A stretch of 64,000 bases of DNA from Pelotomaculum propionicicum. Its GTDB lineage: Bacteria; Bacillota; Desulfotomaculia; Desulfotomaculales; Pelotomaculaceae. Positions 53,980 through 62,145 of the stretch are shown here, piece after piece. The stretch covers positions 1 through 64,000 of the forward strand of contig NZ_QFFZ01000012.1 of assembly GCF_004369225.1 (NCBI RefSeq). Direction: 5' to 3'. The notes below the pieces were generated by a model. The model was not told where the DNA came from and did not search any database. It was given only the letters and a program-made list of their open reading frames with translations. The first letter of the stretch is position 1. Each line of letters begins with the position of its first letter. The translations under genes were made by a program, and so were the position numbers.

Positions 53980-54906
53980 CTAACATTCTTTCTGCCTCTT
54001 AACAACGGCTTGCTTTAATTTCTCAATGATTGTTTCCGCTAAACGCGGTGAAAGTTCTTGAGCATTATAAACACAGTAATATCTAATAAGCACACTGTAA
54101 TCTTTTATTGGAAGCAATTTCAACAGCCCCATTTTATAATAGGGCTCTTCCTTCATCATCATTCGTGAAAATATCCCAGCTGCCTGATCATTTATAATCA
54201 TCTGCAAAATATTCATTTTGCTGCCTAAAAAAAATATTGGCTCTTTTTTAAAAAATTTTCTAAAATATAATGATGATAACTGGTCATGACTATCGGAATA
54301 TTGAGCCAAGGAGAGTGTCTGTAAATCATTTTTCAGCAGATACTCTTTGCCTGCAAGGGGATTCTTGCTGCTAAGAACCACTTGGGCATAATCTTCAAAA
54401 AGCGAAATAAACGTCCAGTGATTCGAATCTATAATTGTTTTAACGGCTTCTGCCTGATGAGGCAGATAAAAGTTAATTGCTATATTATGGGGATCTTTCT
54501 TAAAAACCTTTAAAATATTTTGCTGTTTTTCTTCATGTAAAAATATCTTTAATTGGGGGTAACCTTCCTGTAAATCAAGCATAAGATCCTTTAAAATAGT
54601 ACTACAAAAAGATGGCGTAGCCAAAAAATTAAGATCTCTTTGATATTCCGAATTTGCAACCGAAAATTCCCTCCAATTATCTATTAGAGAAATAACCTGC
54701 AAAGCATCCTGATATACTTGACTTCCCGCCGTCGTAGGAATAACACCTTTTTTGGATCTTTGTAATAACTGACAGCCTATTTCCTTTTCCAATGATAAAA
54801 TCGCTTCACTCAAAGATGATTGGGCCATAAATAATTCTCTTGCAGCCTGATTAATAGAACCATATTGAACAACTTTAACAAAGTACTTCAGCAACTCTGT
54901 CCGCAT
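53980..54906 (-). CDS. LysR-family transcriptional regulator
   Basis: The 308-residue product has the N-terminal winged helix (LKYFVKVVQYGSINQAARELFMAQSSLSEAI, short of 20 motifs such as VIPTTAGSQVYQDA) and a substrate-binding-like effector domain (about 90-300). AGGGG precedes ATG 54906. Same strand and directly upstream of the permease/reductase unit, although separated by 450 bp and a terminator, so the unit has its own promoter. The 35-bp repeats between are candidate binding sites. The effector is probably the transported carboxylate. Confidence 0.88.
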   Translation of the reverse strand: MRTELLKYFVKVVQYGSINQAARELFMAQSSLSEAILSLEKEIGCQLLQRSKKGVIPTTAGSQVYQDALQVISLIDNWREFSVANSEYQRDLNFLATPSFCSTILKDLMLDLQEGYPQLKIFLHEEKQQNILKVFKKDPHNIAINFYLPHQAEAVKTIIDSNHWTFISLFEDYAQVVLSSKNPLAGKEYLLKNDLQTLSLAQYSDSHDQLSSLYFRKFFKKEPIFFLGSKMNILQMIINDQAAGIFSRMMMKEEPYYKMGLLKLLPIKDYSVLIRYYCVYNAQELSPRLAETIIEKLKQAVVKRQKEC

Positions 54907-55529
54907 TTTTTATCCCCTCGCATAAAGGTTTTAGAATAACCGGACACTAATAAATGGTGCAGCTACTAAGTTCTGAAAGACGAAATCGCGCTAAGATTAC
55001 GGGAACTAATCCGGCAAAGCTGTCTGAGCGGGGTATAACAATCATAACCGCCACAACCAACACCTTCGAAAACAGTATAATATCTCAAAGGCTGTTCATC
55101 AAGGTTGCTTCAAGAAGAATTTTTACATCTCAAGAGGAAGTATAAATAGTTTCGTGTAAATAGTTTTAATTAACCGGGCAAGCTATAAGTAGCTCTTTCC
55201 CGCTAGGAGAATAGGGCTTAAAAGACCAAAAGGACACAGATCCACAGCGAGTGTGCATGTCCAGCAATCATACTGGATGTTTTCTAATACTCCACCAGAT
55301 TCCGGGCCGTAACATTTACCCAGATCATTCAAATTCCCGAATAGGAGGGGTTAGCCCAAGCAGGACAATCCAAGCACAGCACCATTCAGGAAAAGCTGAC
55401 ACACAGCAGGATAGAGCGCGAAGAATAATGCACATGTATACCTAAACTGGTATTGTCTCCCGGGGGTTTCGAACTGTCTCCAACATTAAGCCGCCGTCTT
55501 TTACCACCGGCGGCTCTCCTGTGCTGCCT
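54907..55529. other. Intergenic stretch without a recognised gene
   Basis: 623 bp with short open frames only. A 63-codon plus-strand frame (54954-55145, ending RRIFTSQEEV) has no ribosome binding site or recognisable domain. The region just before 55507 carries the start of the yvrJ-associated repeat. Confidence 0.35.
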
Positions 55530-55685
55530 TTACTCCTCCTGCCGCCGCTCACCGGCTACCGCTTCGGCCAACCTGGCGATGCTGGAGGTCAGCGCCTCCA
55601 GCTTACTCTCGATGCGCACCAGCAGGTACGCGGCCACGGCCATGGGAAAACCTACATCGCCCACTGCCTGCAGGAAATTTTCCAG
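55530..55685 (-). CDS. YvrJ-family small membrane protein, apparently with a CTG start
   Basis: The frame gives ENFLQAVGDVGFPMAVAAYL, then LVRIESKLEALTSSIARL and a charged tail. The VGFPxxVxxYLLVRIExKLExL pattern is the YvrJ family. The only start that keeps the family N-terminus is CTG at 55685, 9 nt behind AAAGGAG, with an in-frame TAA two codons earlier; an internal ATG (MAVAAYL) would cut 14 residues. YvrJ, DUF2922 and DUF1659 genes habitually occur together in Firmicutes; the function is unknown. Confidence 0.75.
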   Translation of the reverse strand: MENFLQAVGDVGFPMAVAAYLLVRIESKLEALTSSIARLAEAVAGERRQEE

Positions 55686-55713
55686 CTGTTATCACTCCTT
55701 TCAAAGTGAAAAT

Positions 55714-55775
55714 AAAGCACGGCGCCACCCAACCGGACCTGCCGGAGAAGATATCCCGGGATAACGCCGTGCTTT
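55714..55775 (-). terminator. Terminator-like hairpin between DUF2922 and yvrJ
   Basis: aaagcacggcg / cgccgtgcttt with a 40-nt centre and a short T run on the minus strand (attttc). It could reduce read-through into yvrJ. Confidence 0.6.
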
Positions 55776-55819
55776 GAGGCGGGTTTACTGTAACCGCCGT
55801 CTATGATCAACGCCCTGGT

Positions 55820-56053
55820 TTAAGCGGGCGGGTCGTAAAGGTCGTCTGTGGTGCTGTCGATAATCTTGATATCCTGCTTGGACACCAGGTCACCGCCCGT
55901 GCTGGTAAAGATGTTGCGGGCGATAACCAGGTCCATGGCTGTCTGAACCTGGGCGGTAGTCACATCGCTCCTGGGGTTGTCCAGGGTGATGGTGACGTTT
56001 TTGCCCGCCTGGTTGAGAAACACCATGCGCAGCGTTCTGGCTGTAACGGCCAA
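55820..56053 (-). CDS. DUF2922-family protein
   Basis: 77 residues from TTG 56053 (AAGGAGG 7 nt upstream). LRMVFLNQAGKNVTITLDNP and VQTAMDLVIARNIF match the pattern of DUF2922: a beta-hairpin, then a helix. Immediately behind the DUF1659 gene. Function unknown. Confidence 0.8.
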   Translation of the reverse strand: MAVTARTLRMVFLNQAGKNVTITLDNPRSDVTTAQVQTAMDLVIARNIFTSTGGDLVSKQDIKIIDSTTDDLYDPPA

Positions 56054-56088
56054 TCATATCCCTCCTTTCTTTGATCTTCTTTTTAATA

Positions 56089-56313
56089 TTAAGCCTCGAC
56101 CAGCTGAGCGTTGTCCACGCGGGAGATACTGTTGAGCGTATAGCCCTGCAAACCGGCCAGCGCGGTCGCCACGTCAAACAGGTCCTGGTCGGCAGCGGCA
56201 GGTTTGACGTTGTTCAGGTTCCTGTTCCGGTAAACCGGGTTGCCGCCGGCATTCACGCCAACCTGGAGCTCAAGCCTGAGTACGGAACTGGCAGGCACTT
56301 TATTGACAGCCAT
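56089..56313 (-). CDS. DUF1659-family protein
   Basis: 74 residues from an ATG with AAAGGAGGTGAATAA upstream. The text SSVLRLELQVGVNAGGNPVY, RNLNNVKPAAADQDLFDVA and a C-terminal YTLNSISRVDNAQL match DUF1659. It is first in the DUF1659-DUF2922-YvrJ set; the large inverted repeat upstream may influence its transcription. Confidence 0.8.
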   Translation of the reverse strand: MAVNKVPASSVLRLELQVGVNAGGNPVYRNRNLNNVKPAAADQDLFDVATALAGLQGYTLNSISRVDNAQLVEA

Positions 56314-56340
56314 TTATTCACCTCCTTTTAGCCTGAAGGG

Positions 56341-56446
56341 CAGAACATACAACCTCCAGTATTTTTTTCTAATAAGGGGCGGGCGGTGAAAAACATTTTG
56401 GGGCGGTAAAATGTTTTCCATTTGCCCGCCCCAAACGTATGTTCTG
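56341..56446. repeat. 106-bp element of nested inverted repeats
   Basis: Three nested arms: cagaacatac (56341-56350) with gtatgttctg (56437-56446), ggggcgggc (56376-56384) with gcccgcccc (56424-56432), and aaaacatttt with aaaatgtttt inside. All three are perfect. It lies 30 bp upstream of the DUF1659 start. It may be a miniature mobile element, a structured leader RNA or a regulatory cruciform. Confidence 0.75.
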
Positions 56447-56613
56447 ATCTTATATTAGCAAATTGGTAATAAGTAGTCAATAGCATTTAAGGAATTTATT
56501 ACAAACAAATATCGACAATATCTTTACCCGCTTAAATAAAGGAATTAGCTGAAATGAAGGATATAACCGCCTTTTATAGAAGAAGAAAAATTAGGTATAA
56601 ATAAGGAGAAATT

Positions 56614-56937
56614 ATGTCAGGATTAACCCACATAGTGACAGCCACAGCTATCTACAGTGCCGGCAAGGGTAAAATAAAAACACCCTTCCTTTTACTGCTG
56701 GCGTTTCTATCCCATTTTGCCCTTGACTCCGTGCCGCACTATGAATTCAGCCTTTTTTTAAACTACGCCGTCAGCGGCTTTGCCCTGTTTCTGCTGGCCA
56801 TATGGTCTATAGTGAGGCAAGATTTCTTTTACCTGGCGGCAGGGGTTCTGGGTGTAATACCTGACGCCAACTGGATCCTCGGCATCAGCCCTTTATTAAT
56901 GAAAATCCACTCATTCATGCATTTTCACAAACTGTGA
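56614..56937 (+). CDS. Small membrane protein, YdjM/DUF457-like
   Basis: 107 residues with three hydrophobic segments. The start ATG has AAGGAG 7 nt upstream. GLTHIVTATAIYSAG and AFLSHFALDSVPHYEF resemble the HxxxD/H motifs of membrane-bound metal-dependent hydrolases of the YdjM group, though it is shorter. It reads convergently towards the reductase gene that follows. Confidence 0.6.
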   Translation: MSGLTHIVTATAIYSAGKGKIKTPFLLLLAFLSHFALDSVPHYEFSLFLNYAVSGFALFLLAIWSIVRQDFFYLAAGVLGVIPDANWILGISPLLMKIHSFMHFHKL

Positions 56938-56991
56938 GCGGCGCCGCATTTTTTGCCCGCCGCCGCTGCCTGTTTGGAAACCGCGAGCTAT

Positions 56992-58191
56992 CTAAGAGGT
57001 GCGCCTGACCATCTTCTCAAGCCGGCTCAGCACGAACTTTTCCGCCCAGGGCCGGGCAAAGGCAAGCTTGCAGGCCAGCCAGGAAGGGTAATCAATGTCG
57101 CCGTACCTGGATATGATATATTTCCACAGCGGCCGGTTGAAAAACCGGAGCAGCATATCCATTTCCTTGTCCTTCATATTTAAAAAGATCTTTCTGTGGC
57201 TTAAGGCTGTTTGGATTTCATCAGCCATTTCTTTTTCCCACAAAAACTGGTACCGGGCAAGCTGTTCCACGCTAAATCTTCCTTTCAGAAGGGCCTCTGC
57301 AGCTACTTTGGAGCAGATCCCCGCGCCGGTCAGCCCGAGAAAAAGGCCGCCGCCGGAAAGCGGCTTGGTTTGACAGGCCGCGTCTCCCACCAGCATAGTC
57401 CGCTCGCCATATATTCTGGCTGGAAAACCTATGGGCACAATCCCGCCTGTGCCCCGGATCACCTGCATACCCTTAAAAATATCCGGGTAGGCCTGGACCA
57501 TTCTCTGAAAGCAGAGCCGGGGGCGGCTGTTTCTGCCCTTGCTTACACCTGTGCCTACCCTGGCGCGTTTTCCATCAACAGGTATAAGCCAGCCGAACCA
57601 TCCCGCGGCCACATCCTCACCCAGGAAAATATGCACCATGTCTCTTTCCGGACACCTTAACTCCACTTCAGCCGCGTACATGCTGACAATGTCGTTTGAC
57701 CTGCCGGCGTTAATGCTGCGGGCAACTCCCGAGTTTGGGCCGTCAGCCCCAATCAGCAGTGAGGCTGCCGCGGTTCTTTCCCAGCCCTCAGTTTTCAGGA
57801 CTATTTGCACACCCTCCGGGTAATAATCCTTCACACCGGCCCTCACTCCCGTCAGGATTTCGGCGCCGGCCTGTCTTGCGGCGTCACAAAGGCCGCGGTC
57901 AAAGGCGGACCGGTCAATAACCAGCGCGTATGTTTCCTTACCCCTGATCGCAAGTATCTGGCCGCCCGGCGAGTGGACATATGCGCCATGGATCTTATTG
58001 AGCACCAGGTTATCACAGGATATTTCTGCAGTTTTTAAGGTCCTTGGGCTGACCAGCCCCGCGCACTGCACCGGCTCTCCTACATTCCGGTGCTCCTCGG
58101 CAACCAGCACTTTGTAGCCTTTCTTTGCAATCAGCCCGGCAGTCCTGCAGCCCGCCGGGCCGCCGCCTATTACTAAAACATCATAATTCAT
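56992..58191 (-). CDS. Geranylgeranyl-reductase-family flavoprotein
   Basis: The 399-residue FAD enzyme has the N-terminal Rossmann loop VIGGGPAGCRTAGLIAKKG, the LIGADGPNSGVARSI block and VGDAACQTKPLSGGGLFLGL near residue 275, typical of geranylgeranyl or digeranylgeranylglycerophospholipid reductases. In Bacillota such enzymes may saturate polyprenyl chains (menaquinone or carriers) or act on unknown lipids. Start ATG 58191 with AGGGA upstream. Single gene. Confidence 0.85.
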   Translation of the reverse strand: MNYDVLVIGGGPAGCRTAGLIAKKGYKVLVAEEHRNVGEPVQCAGLVSPRTLKTAEISCDNLVLNKIHGAYVHSPGGQILAIRGKETYALVIDRSAFDRGLCDAARQAGAEILTGVRAGVKDYYPEGVQIVLKTEGWERTAAASLLIGADGPNSGVARSINAGRSNDIVSMYAAEVELRCPERDMVHIFLGEDVAAGWFGWLIPVDGKRARVGTGVSKGRNSRPRLCFQRMVQAYPDIFKGMQVIRGTGGIVPIGFPARIYGERTMLVGDAACQTKPLSGGGLFLGLTGAGICSKVAAEALLKGRFSVEQLARYQFLWEKEMADEIQTALSHRKIFLNMKDKEMDMLLRFFNRPLWKYIISRYGDIDYPSWLACKLAFARPWAEKFVLSRLEKMVRRTS

Positions 58192-58341
58192 GCTACAGTC
58201 CCTTTCACTGTATAGGATTTGTATGTGGTAAGATAAGACCGGCCTTTTTAATATTAGACAAAGAATTTATGGATTCCCTTTTTTTATCGTATATTTTCCG
58301 ATATTTTTTAATAGTACTTTGTGGAAAAGGCTAAAAAATAA

Positions 58342-58362
58342 AGAGCCAGCATATCTGGCCCT
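58342..58362 (-). terminator. Terminator of cwlD
   Basis: gggccag / ctggctc hairpin followed on the minus strand by tttatttttta. Confidence 0.75.
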
Positions 58363-58374
58363 AGTTAAATCTTT

Positions 58375-59190
58375 TTATGGTTCACTTATCCTGCCCGGAG
58401 ACTGCTCCTTAAAAGTCTTAATCACCTGTTCGTTTTCAGGCGGCCCCAGGGCAGTTACGCCTCCCTGGGCGAAATATTTGACCACTCCCGCGTAGATAGC
58501 CCAGGCCACCTTGCCCTGGTAGGTTGGGTCGTTCAATAATTTTGCTTCGGCTTCGTTGGTCATGAAACCTATTTCCACTATTACCGTGGGCATGGAGGTG
58601 CTCCTGCTAATATAGAGGTCAATCTCGGACGGCTGGCGGTCAGTATTTTTAAGTGTTCCGGCAAGTTCAGACTGGATGAACTGGCTGGCCTTCTTGCTTT
58701 CAGGCGCCCCCTGCTGGACAAAGGTCTGGGCGCCGCGGCGGCTGGCATCCGAAGTGCTGTTCACGTGTATGCTCACATACAGGTCAGCCTTATTGTCATT
58801 GGCCAGGGCCACCCTCCTTTTCAGGTCTTCCCTCTTTTTCGCAGAGGCTCCGATGGTACCGGGGTCACTCAGGTCGGTGTCCGTATCTCTGGTCATCAGC
58901 ACCGTGGCGCCCGCCTGTTCCAGGTTTACCTCCAGCCGCCTGCCCACCTCCAGGACGATATCCTTTTCCAGGGTGCCGCTGCGGCCTACTACACCCGGGT
59001 CAATGCCGCCGTGCCCGGGATCGACCACAATTATTCTGTTGGCCAGCGACGGGGACATGACCTCCACCGCCTTTTGTTCAGCCAGTTCGTGTTTGGACCT
59101 GGACAGGTAAAAAGCCAGAAATACCAGGGCAACCAATAATACAAGGCGCCGCTTTTTAACTCTAAAAGTCCTCAAGACTATTGGAGACAA
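58375..59190 (-). CDS. cwlD: N-acetylmuramoyl-L-alanine amidase, CwlD-like
   Basis: CwlD removes stem peptides from spore cortex muramic acid so that muramic-delta-lactam can form. The 271-residue protein (TTG 59190, AAGGGGG 8 nt upstream; a GTG at 59199 is an alternative) has an N-terminal membrane anchor and an Amidase_3 domain. Zinc ligands: His in VVDPGHGGIDPG, Glu in LEKDIVLEVG, His in VSIHVNS. Catalytic Glu is in VIVEIGFMTN. No gerD lies next door. It implies a sporulating host. Confidence 0.9.
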   Translation of the reverse strand: MSPIVLRTFRVKKRRLVLLVALVFLAFYLSRSKHELAEQKAVEVMSPSLANRIIVVDPGHGGIDPGVVGRSGTLEKDIVLEVGRRLEVNLEQAGATVLMTRDTDTDLSDPGTIGASAKKREDLKRRVALANDNKADLYVSIHVNSTSDASRRGAQTFVQQGAPESKKASQFIQSELAGTLKNTDRQPSEIDLYISRSTSMPTVIVEIGFMTNEAEAKLLNDPTYQGKVAWAIYAGVVKYFAQGGVTALGPPENEQVIKTFKEQSPGRISEP

Positions 59191-59263
59191 AAACAACACC
59201 CCCTTAAAATATCTTCCTTAAAATGGTATGCTGCCTGTTGGGGAATTATAACAGGTTTAGTTT

Positions 59264-60136
59264 TTAAGTAATCCACCTGGTCAGGAGCTGCAGGCCCTGC
59301 GCCACAGGTTCAAAAATGACCTGGCTCAGCAGCGTGCCCAGCAGGTTCGAAACGGCCAGGTAGAAAATAATCTGCTTTAATAAGAGCTCATCTTTATCAC
59401 CCCTGGCCACCGCATCGGTTACACCGGCCAGCAGCGGGTCCACCATCATAACGTTTACGACTATGGCGGCATTGCCGACTATTGAAGCCATCAGCACCGC
59501 CGTTGAGCGGAATTCCGGATATAGAGCGCCAGCGTACAGGCCGGACAGCACGTTAGCGGTCCACAAGCTATAGCTGACCAGGTTCCAGTAAAGAAACCCT
59601 TTGGGTATATCCATCTTGGTGAATATGATTTTTTTCAGCGAGTCAATTGTTGACAAGCGGAATTTAATGATACTGCTGCCGGGTTTCAGGGCGGTAAACA
59701 GTATCAGCGGTATTACTCTAAAAACTGAACCTGTCTGGCCAAAAGCTTTGATGGCGTTAGAAAATGATGTCACAAAGCTGGGGATTACCAGAATGCCCGC
59801 CACCACTCCTACCGTCGAGCCCAGAATAACAAAGCGCAGCTTGTAGTTTAAGTCAGCCAGCACCGCCTGGTAAACCGGTGAACCGGTAACATCGCCGGCC
59901 GGCTGAGTCAGCAGGGCCTGGTCGTAGCCGCTGCCGATGATGCGCTCCACGGTGGACGACAGCAGGGGCGCCTGCAGCGTGTTGGCAAAACTCGCGGCCA
60001 GGTAGACCACCGAAAAAAGGGAGATAGCGGTAGCCAGATGCCTGGTCCTCACACCGGAAAGGCGGGATGAGCGGGTCAGTGTGTTGATTAAATTAATAAA
60101 GGCAGTCAGTAAAAAAACAAAGACTAAACGGTCCAC
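59264..60136 (-). CDS. amj: Lipid II flippase Amj-like membrane protein
   Basis: A 290-residue polytopic protein of the DUF2837/YdaH family. The N-terminal text FLLTAFINLINTLTRSSRLS, GVRTRHLATAISLFSVVYL and FANTLQAPLLSSTVER is the family signature. Amj can replace MurJ to flip lipid II. Six or more helices are predicted. The ATG is at 60136. It is not coupled to a neighbour. Confidence 0.85.
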   Translation of the reverse strand: MDRLVFVFLLTAFINLINTLTRSSRLSGVRTRHLATAISLFSVVYLAASFANTLQAPLLSSTVERIIGSGYDQALLTQPAGDVTGSPVYQAVLADLNYKLRFVILGSTVGVVAGILVIPSFVTSFSNAIKAFGQTGSVFRVIPLILFTALKPGSSIIKFRLSTIDSLKKIIFTKMDIPKGFLYWNLVSYSLWTANVLSGLYAGALYPEFRSTAVLMASIVGNAAIVVNVMMVDPLLAGVTDAVARGDKDELLLKQIIFYLAVSNLLGTLLSQVIFEPVAQGLQLLTRWIT

Positions 60137-60178
60137 GTTTCCTCCGAGGCAGATGCTGTTAGCTCAGTGAAAGATAAA

Positions 60179-60350
60179 ACAAATTGACATGATTAACAAG
60201 ATTTTAAAAGATGATTAACAGGATTGTAAAAAATCACATTTTCATTTAAAAATTTTTTATTTTAATAAAGTTTTTAGACGACCTTAAAGGGTTTCATTAT
60301 AAAATCCTGTAAATCCTTTTGATCCTGTAAATCCTGTCAATTTGTTTCAA
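60179..60350. repeat. Long imperfect inverted repeat of aggattta-type units
   Basis: The left arm (caaattgacatgattaacaa and on) and the complement of the right arm (caaattgacaggatttacag and on) match over about 45 bp around a 70-nt AT-rich loop. Within arms the unit aggatttacaggat recurs. Such elements resemble miniature inverted-repeat transposons found dispersed in bacteria. Confidence 0.6.
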
Positions 60351-60377
60351 GCTAATTATAACACATAAAATAATAAC

Positions 60378-60402
60378 AAAAAAGGAAGGGTTTACCTTCC
60401 TC
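60378..60402 (-). terminator. Terminator of the rplM-rpsI operon
   Basis: aggaagg / cccttcct hairpin with TTTTTT behind it on the minus strand. Confidence 0.8.
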
Positions 60403-60418
60403 GCATAATTGGAGCCAT

Positions 60419-60811
60419 TTATCTTTTGGAGAATTGCGGGGCGCGGCGCGCCTTCTTCAATCCATACTTTCTGCGCTCTTTCATACGCGGGTCCCTGGTT
60501 AAAAAGCCAGCCCGTTTCAAAAGGGGACGAAGGTTGGGGTCGGCCTGTACCAATGCCCGGGCGATACCTAATTTAATAGCCCCGGCCTGACCGCTGATGC
60601 CGCCTCCCAAAACTTTAGCCTGAATGTCAAACCTGGCTGATGCTCCCGTCAACTCCACAGGTTGACGCACTACCATTTCCAGTGTCCTTCTGCCAAAATA
60701 TTCGCTTACCGGCTTGTTGTTGATGATAACCCTGCCTTCACCAGGTACCAGGAATACGCGGGCTACTGAGTTCTTCCTGCGGCCGGTGCCGTAAAACATC
60801 ACTTGTGCCAA
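60419..60811 (-). CDS. rpsI: 30S ribosomal protein S9
   Basis: 130 residues of standard length with [36 protein letters not shown] and the invariant C-terminus ending in PQFSKR, which reaches the P-site tRNA. It follows rplM by 20 bp as in nearly all bacteria. Confidence 0.98.
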   Translation of the reverse strand: MAQVMFYGTGRRKNSVARVFLVPGEGRVIINNKPVSEYFGRRTLEMVVRQPVELTGASARFDIQAKVLGGGISGQAGAIKLGIARALVQADPNLRPLLKRAGFLTRDPRMKERRKYGLKKARRAPQFSKR

Positions 60812-60831
60812 TTTCTTTTCCTCCTTCCCTG

Positions 60832-61263
60832 CTACAACTGCCAGGCTTCGGGTTTTTGCGCCTGGTGGGGATGTTTCGAACCTTTATATACTTTCAGCTT
60901 CCTGGCCATGTCAGCCCCCAACCGGTTGTGGGGCAGCATGCCTGTGATTGCTTTTTCCACCGCTAATTCCGGCTTTGTTTTCATAAGTGTTTCGTAGCTG
61001 ACAACTTTGAGGCCGCCGGGATAGCCGGAGTGCCTGTAGTACTTTTTGTTCTTCAGCTTGTTCCCTGTCAGCACTATTTTTTCGGCGTTGATTACGATAA
61101 CGTGGTCGCCGGTGTCGACATGGGGAGTAAAGTCAGGCTTGTGTTTCCCGCGCAGGATCCGGGCGGCTTCCACAGCCAGACGCCCCAAAACCTTGCCTTC
61201 ACCGTCTAAAACGTACCACTTGCGATTTTTTATATCCTCAGGCTTGGCCATAACGGTCTTCAT
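60832..61263 (-). CDS. rplM: 50S ribosomal protein L13
   Basis: 143 residues from ATG 61263 (AAGGAGG 12 nt upstream; an earlier start at 61293 would lie upstream of that site). Blocks [45 protein letters not shown] and GMLPHNRLG are invariant. First gene of the operon, behind a near-consensus promoter and an L13-type leader. Confidence 0.98.
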   Translation of the reverse strand: MKTVMAKPEDIKNRKWYVLDGEGKVLGRLAVEAARILRGKHKPDFTPHVDTGDHVIVINAEKIVLTGNKLKNKKYYRHSGYPGGLKVVSYETLMKTKPELAVEKAITGMLPHNRLGADMARKLKVYKGSKHPHQAQKPEAWQL

Positions 61264-61269
61264 GAAAAG

Positions 61270-61351
61270 CTTTTCCCTCCTTAGAAATAGCAAACGAGGC
61301 TTTTTTTAAAGCCACAACAAAAATTATAATACAAAGCATTTCCAGTGTCAA
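61270..61351 (-). promoter_or_regulatory. Promoter and L13-type leader RNA of rplM-rpsI
   Basis: Minus-strand TTGACA (61346-61351) and TATAAT (61323-61328) are 17 bp apart. The short leader carries ttgtggctttaaaaaaagcc followed by tcgtttgct and the ribosome site. It resembles the L13 leader motif of Firmicutes by which L13 represses its own operon. Confidence 0.75.
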
Positions 61352-61362
61352 CAATAACCACG

Positions 61363-62112
61363 TCAACCTGGATATTCGATTCTTTCCAAATACAATCCCC
61401 GCGCCGGCGCGGTCGGCCCTCCTTTCAAACTGTTCCGGCTGGCCAGTATTCCGGCTACTTCCTCCGGGCTCAGCTTTCCCTGTCCCACCCGGATCAGCGT
61501 CCCGCTGATCATCCGGGCCATATGGTAGAGAAAGCCGTCAGCCTGTATATCTATGTAAATCAACTCGTCCTCCCTGCTGACCTGAATCTCCCGCACGGTG
61601 CGGACGGTAGTCTTCACAGGCGTACCGAGCGCCCGAAAAGCGCTGAAATCATTTGTCCCGAGCAGGCGCCGGGCTCCGGCGCGCATCGCCTCCACGTCCA
61701 GCAGGCAGGGAATATGGTAACTGTAAAGCCGCAGGAAAGGAGAGTGCCTTTTCCCATTGTTGATAACATACCGGTAGGTCTTGGCGACGGCCGAAAAACG
61801 CGAGTGAAAGGAATCCGGCACTTCCTCCGCCTCCAGCGCCGCTATGTCACGGGGCAGCAGGCTGTTGAGCGCGTAAACAATCTTAGGGGTAGGGATAGGC
61901 CAGCCGCCGGTGTCAAAATTGATTACCTGGCCGCGGGCGTGAACTCCCGCGTCGGTCCTTCCGGCGCCTATGATCCTGATTTCCCTTTGGGCCAACCTGG
62001 AAAGCCTTTCCTCCAGCACGCCCTGCACAGTCTGAAAAGCAGTGCCGCGCTGTTCCTGGAAACCGTGATAATTAGTACCGTCGTAAGCGATGGTTACCTT
62101 AATATTAGCCAT
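61363..62112 (-). CDS. truA: tRNA pseudouridine synthase A (positions 38-40)
   Basis: 249 residues from ATG 62112. The catalytic Asp lies in GAGRTDAGVHARGQ (about residue 52). IAYDGTNYHGFQEQ at the start and YIDIQADGFLYHMARMI near 190 are family blocks. Standard place between ecfT and rplM. Confidence 0.95.
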   Translation of the reverse strand: MANIKVTIAYDGTNYHGFQEQRGTAFQTVQGVLEERLSRLAQREIRIIGAGRTDAGVHARGQVINFDTGGWPIPTPKIVYALNSLLPRDIAALEAEEVPDSFHSRFSAVAKTYRYVINNGKRHSPFLRLYSYHIPCLLDVEAMRAGARRLLGTNDFSAFRALGTPVKTTVRTVREIQVSREDELIYIDIQADGFLYHMARMISGTLIRVGQGKLSPEEVAGILASRNSLKGGPTAPARGLYLERIEYPG

Positions 62113-62145
62113 AGACATCCCAGTGTATTCTTCTGCATTGTCTAA

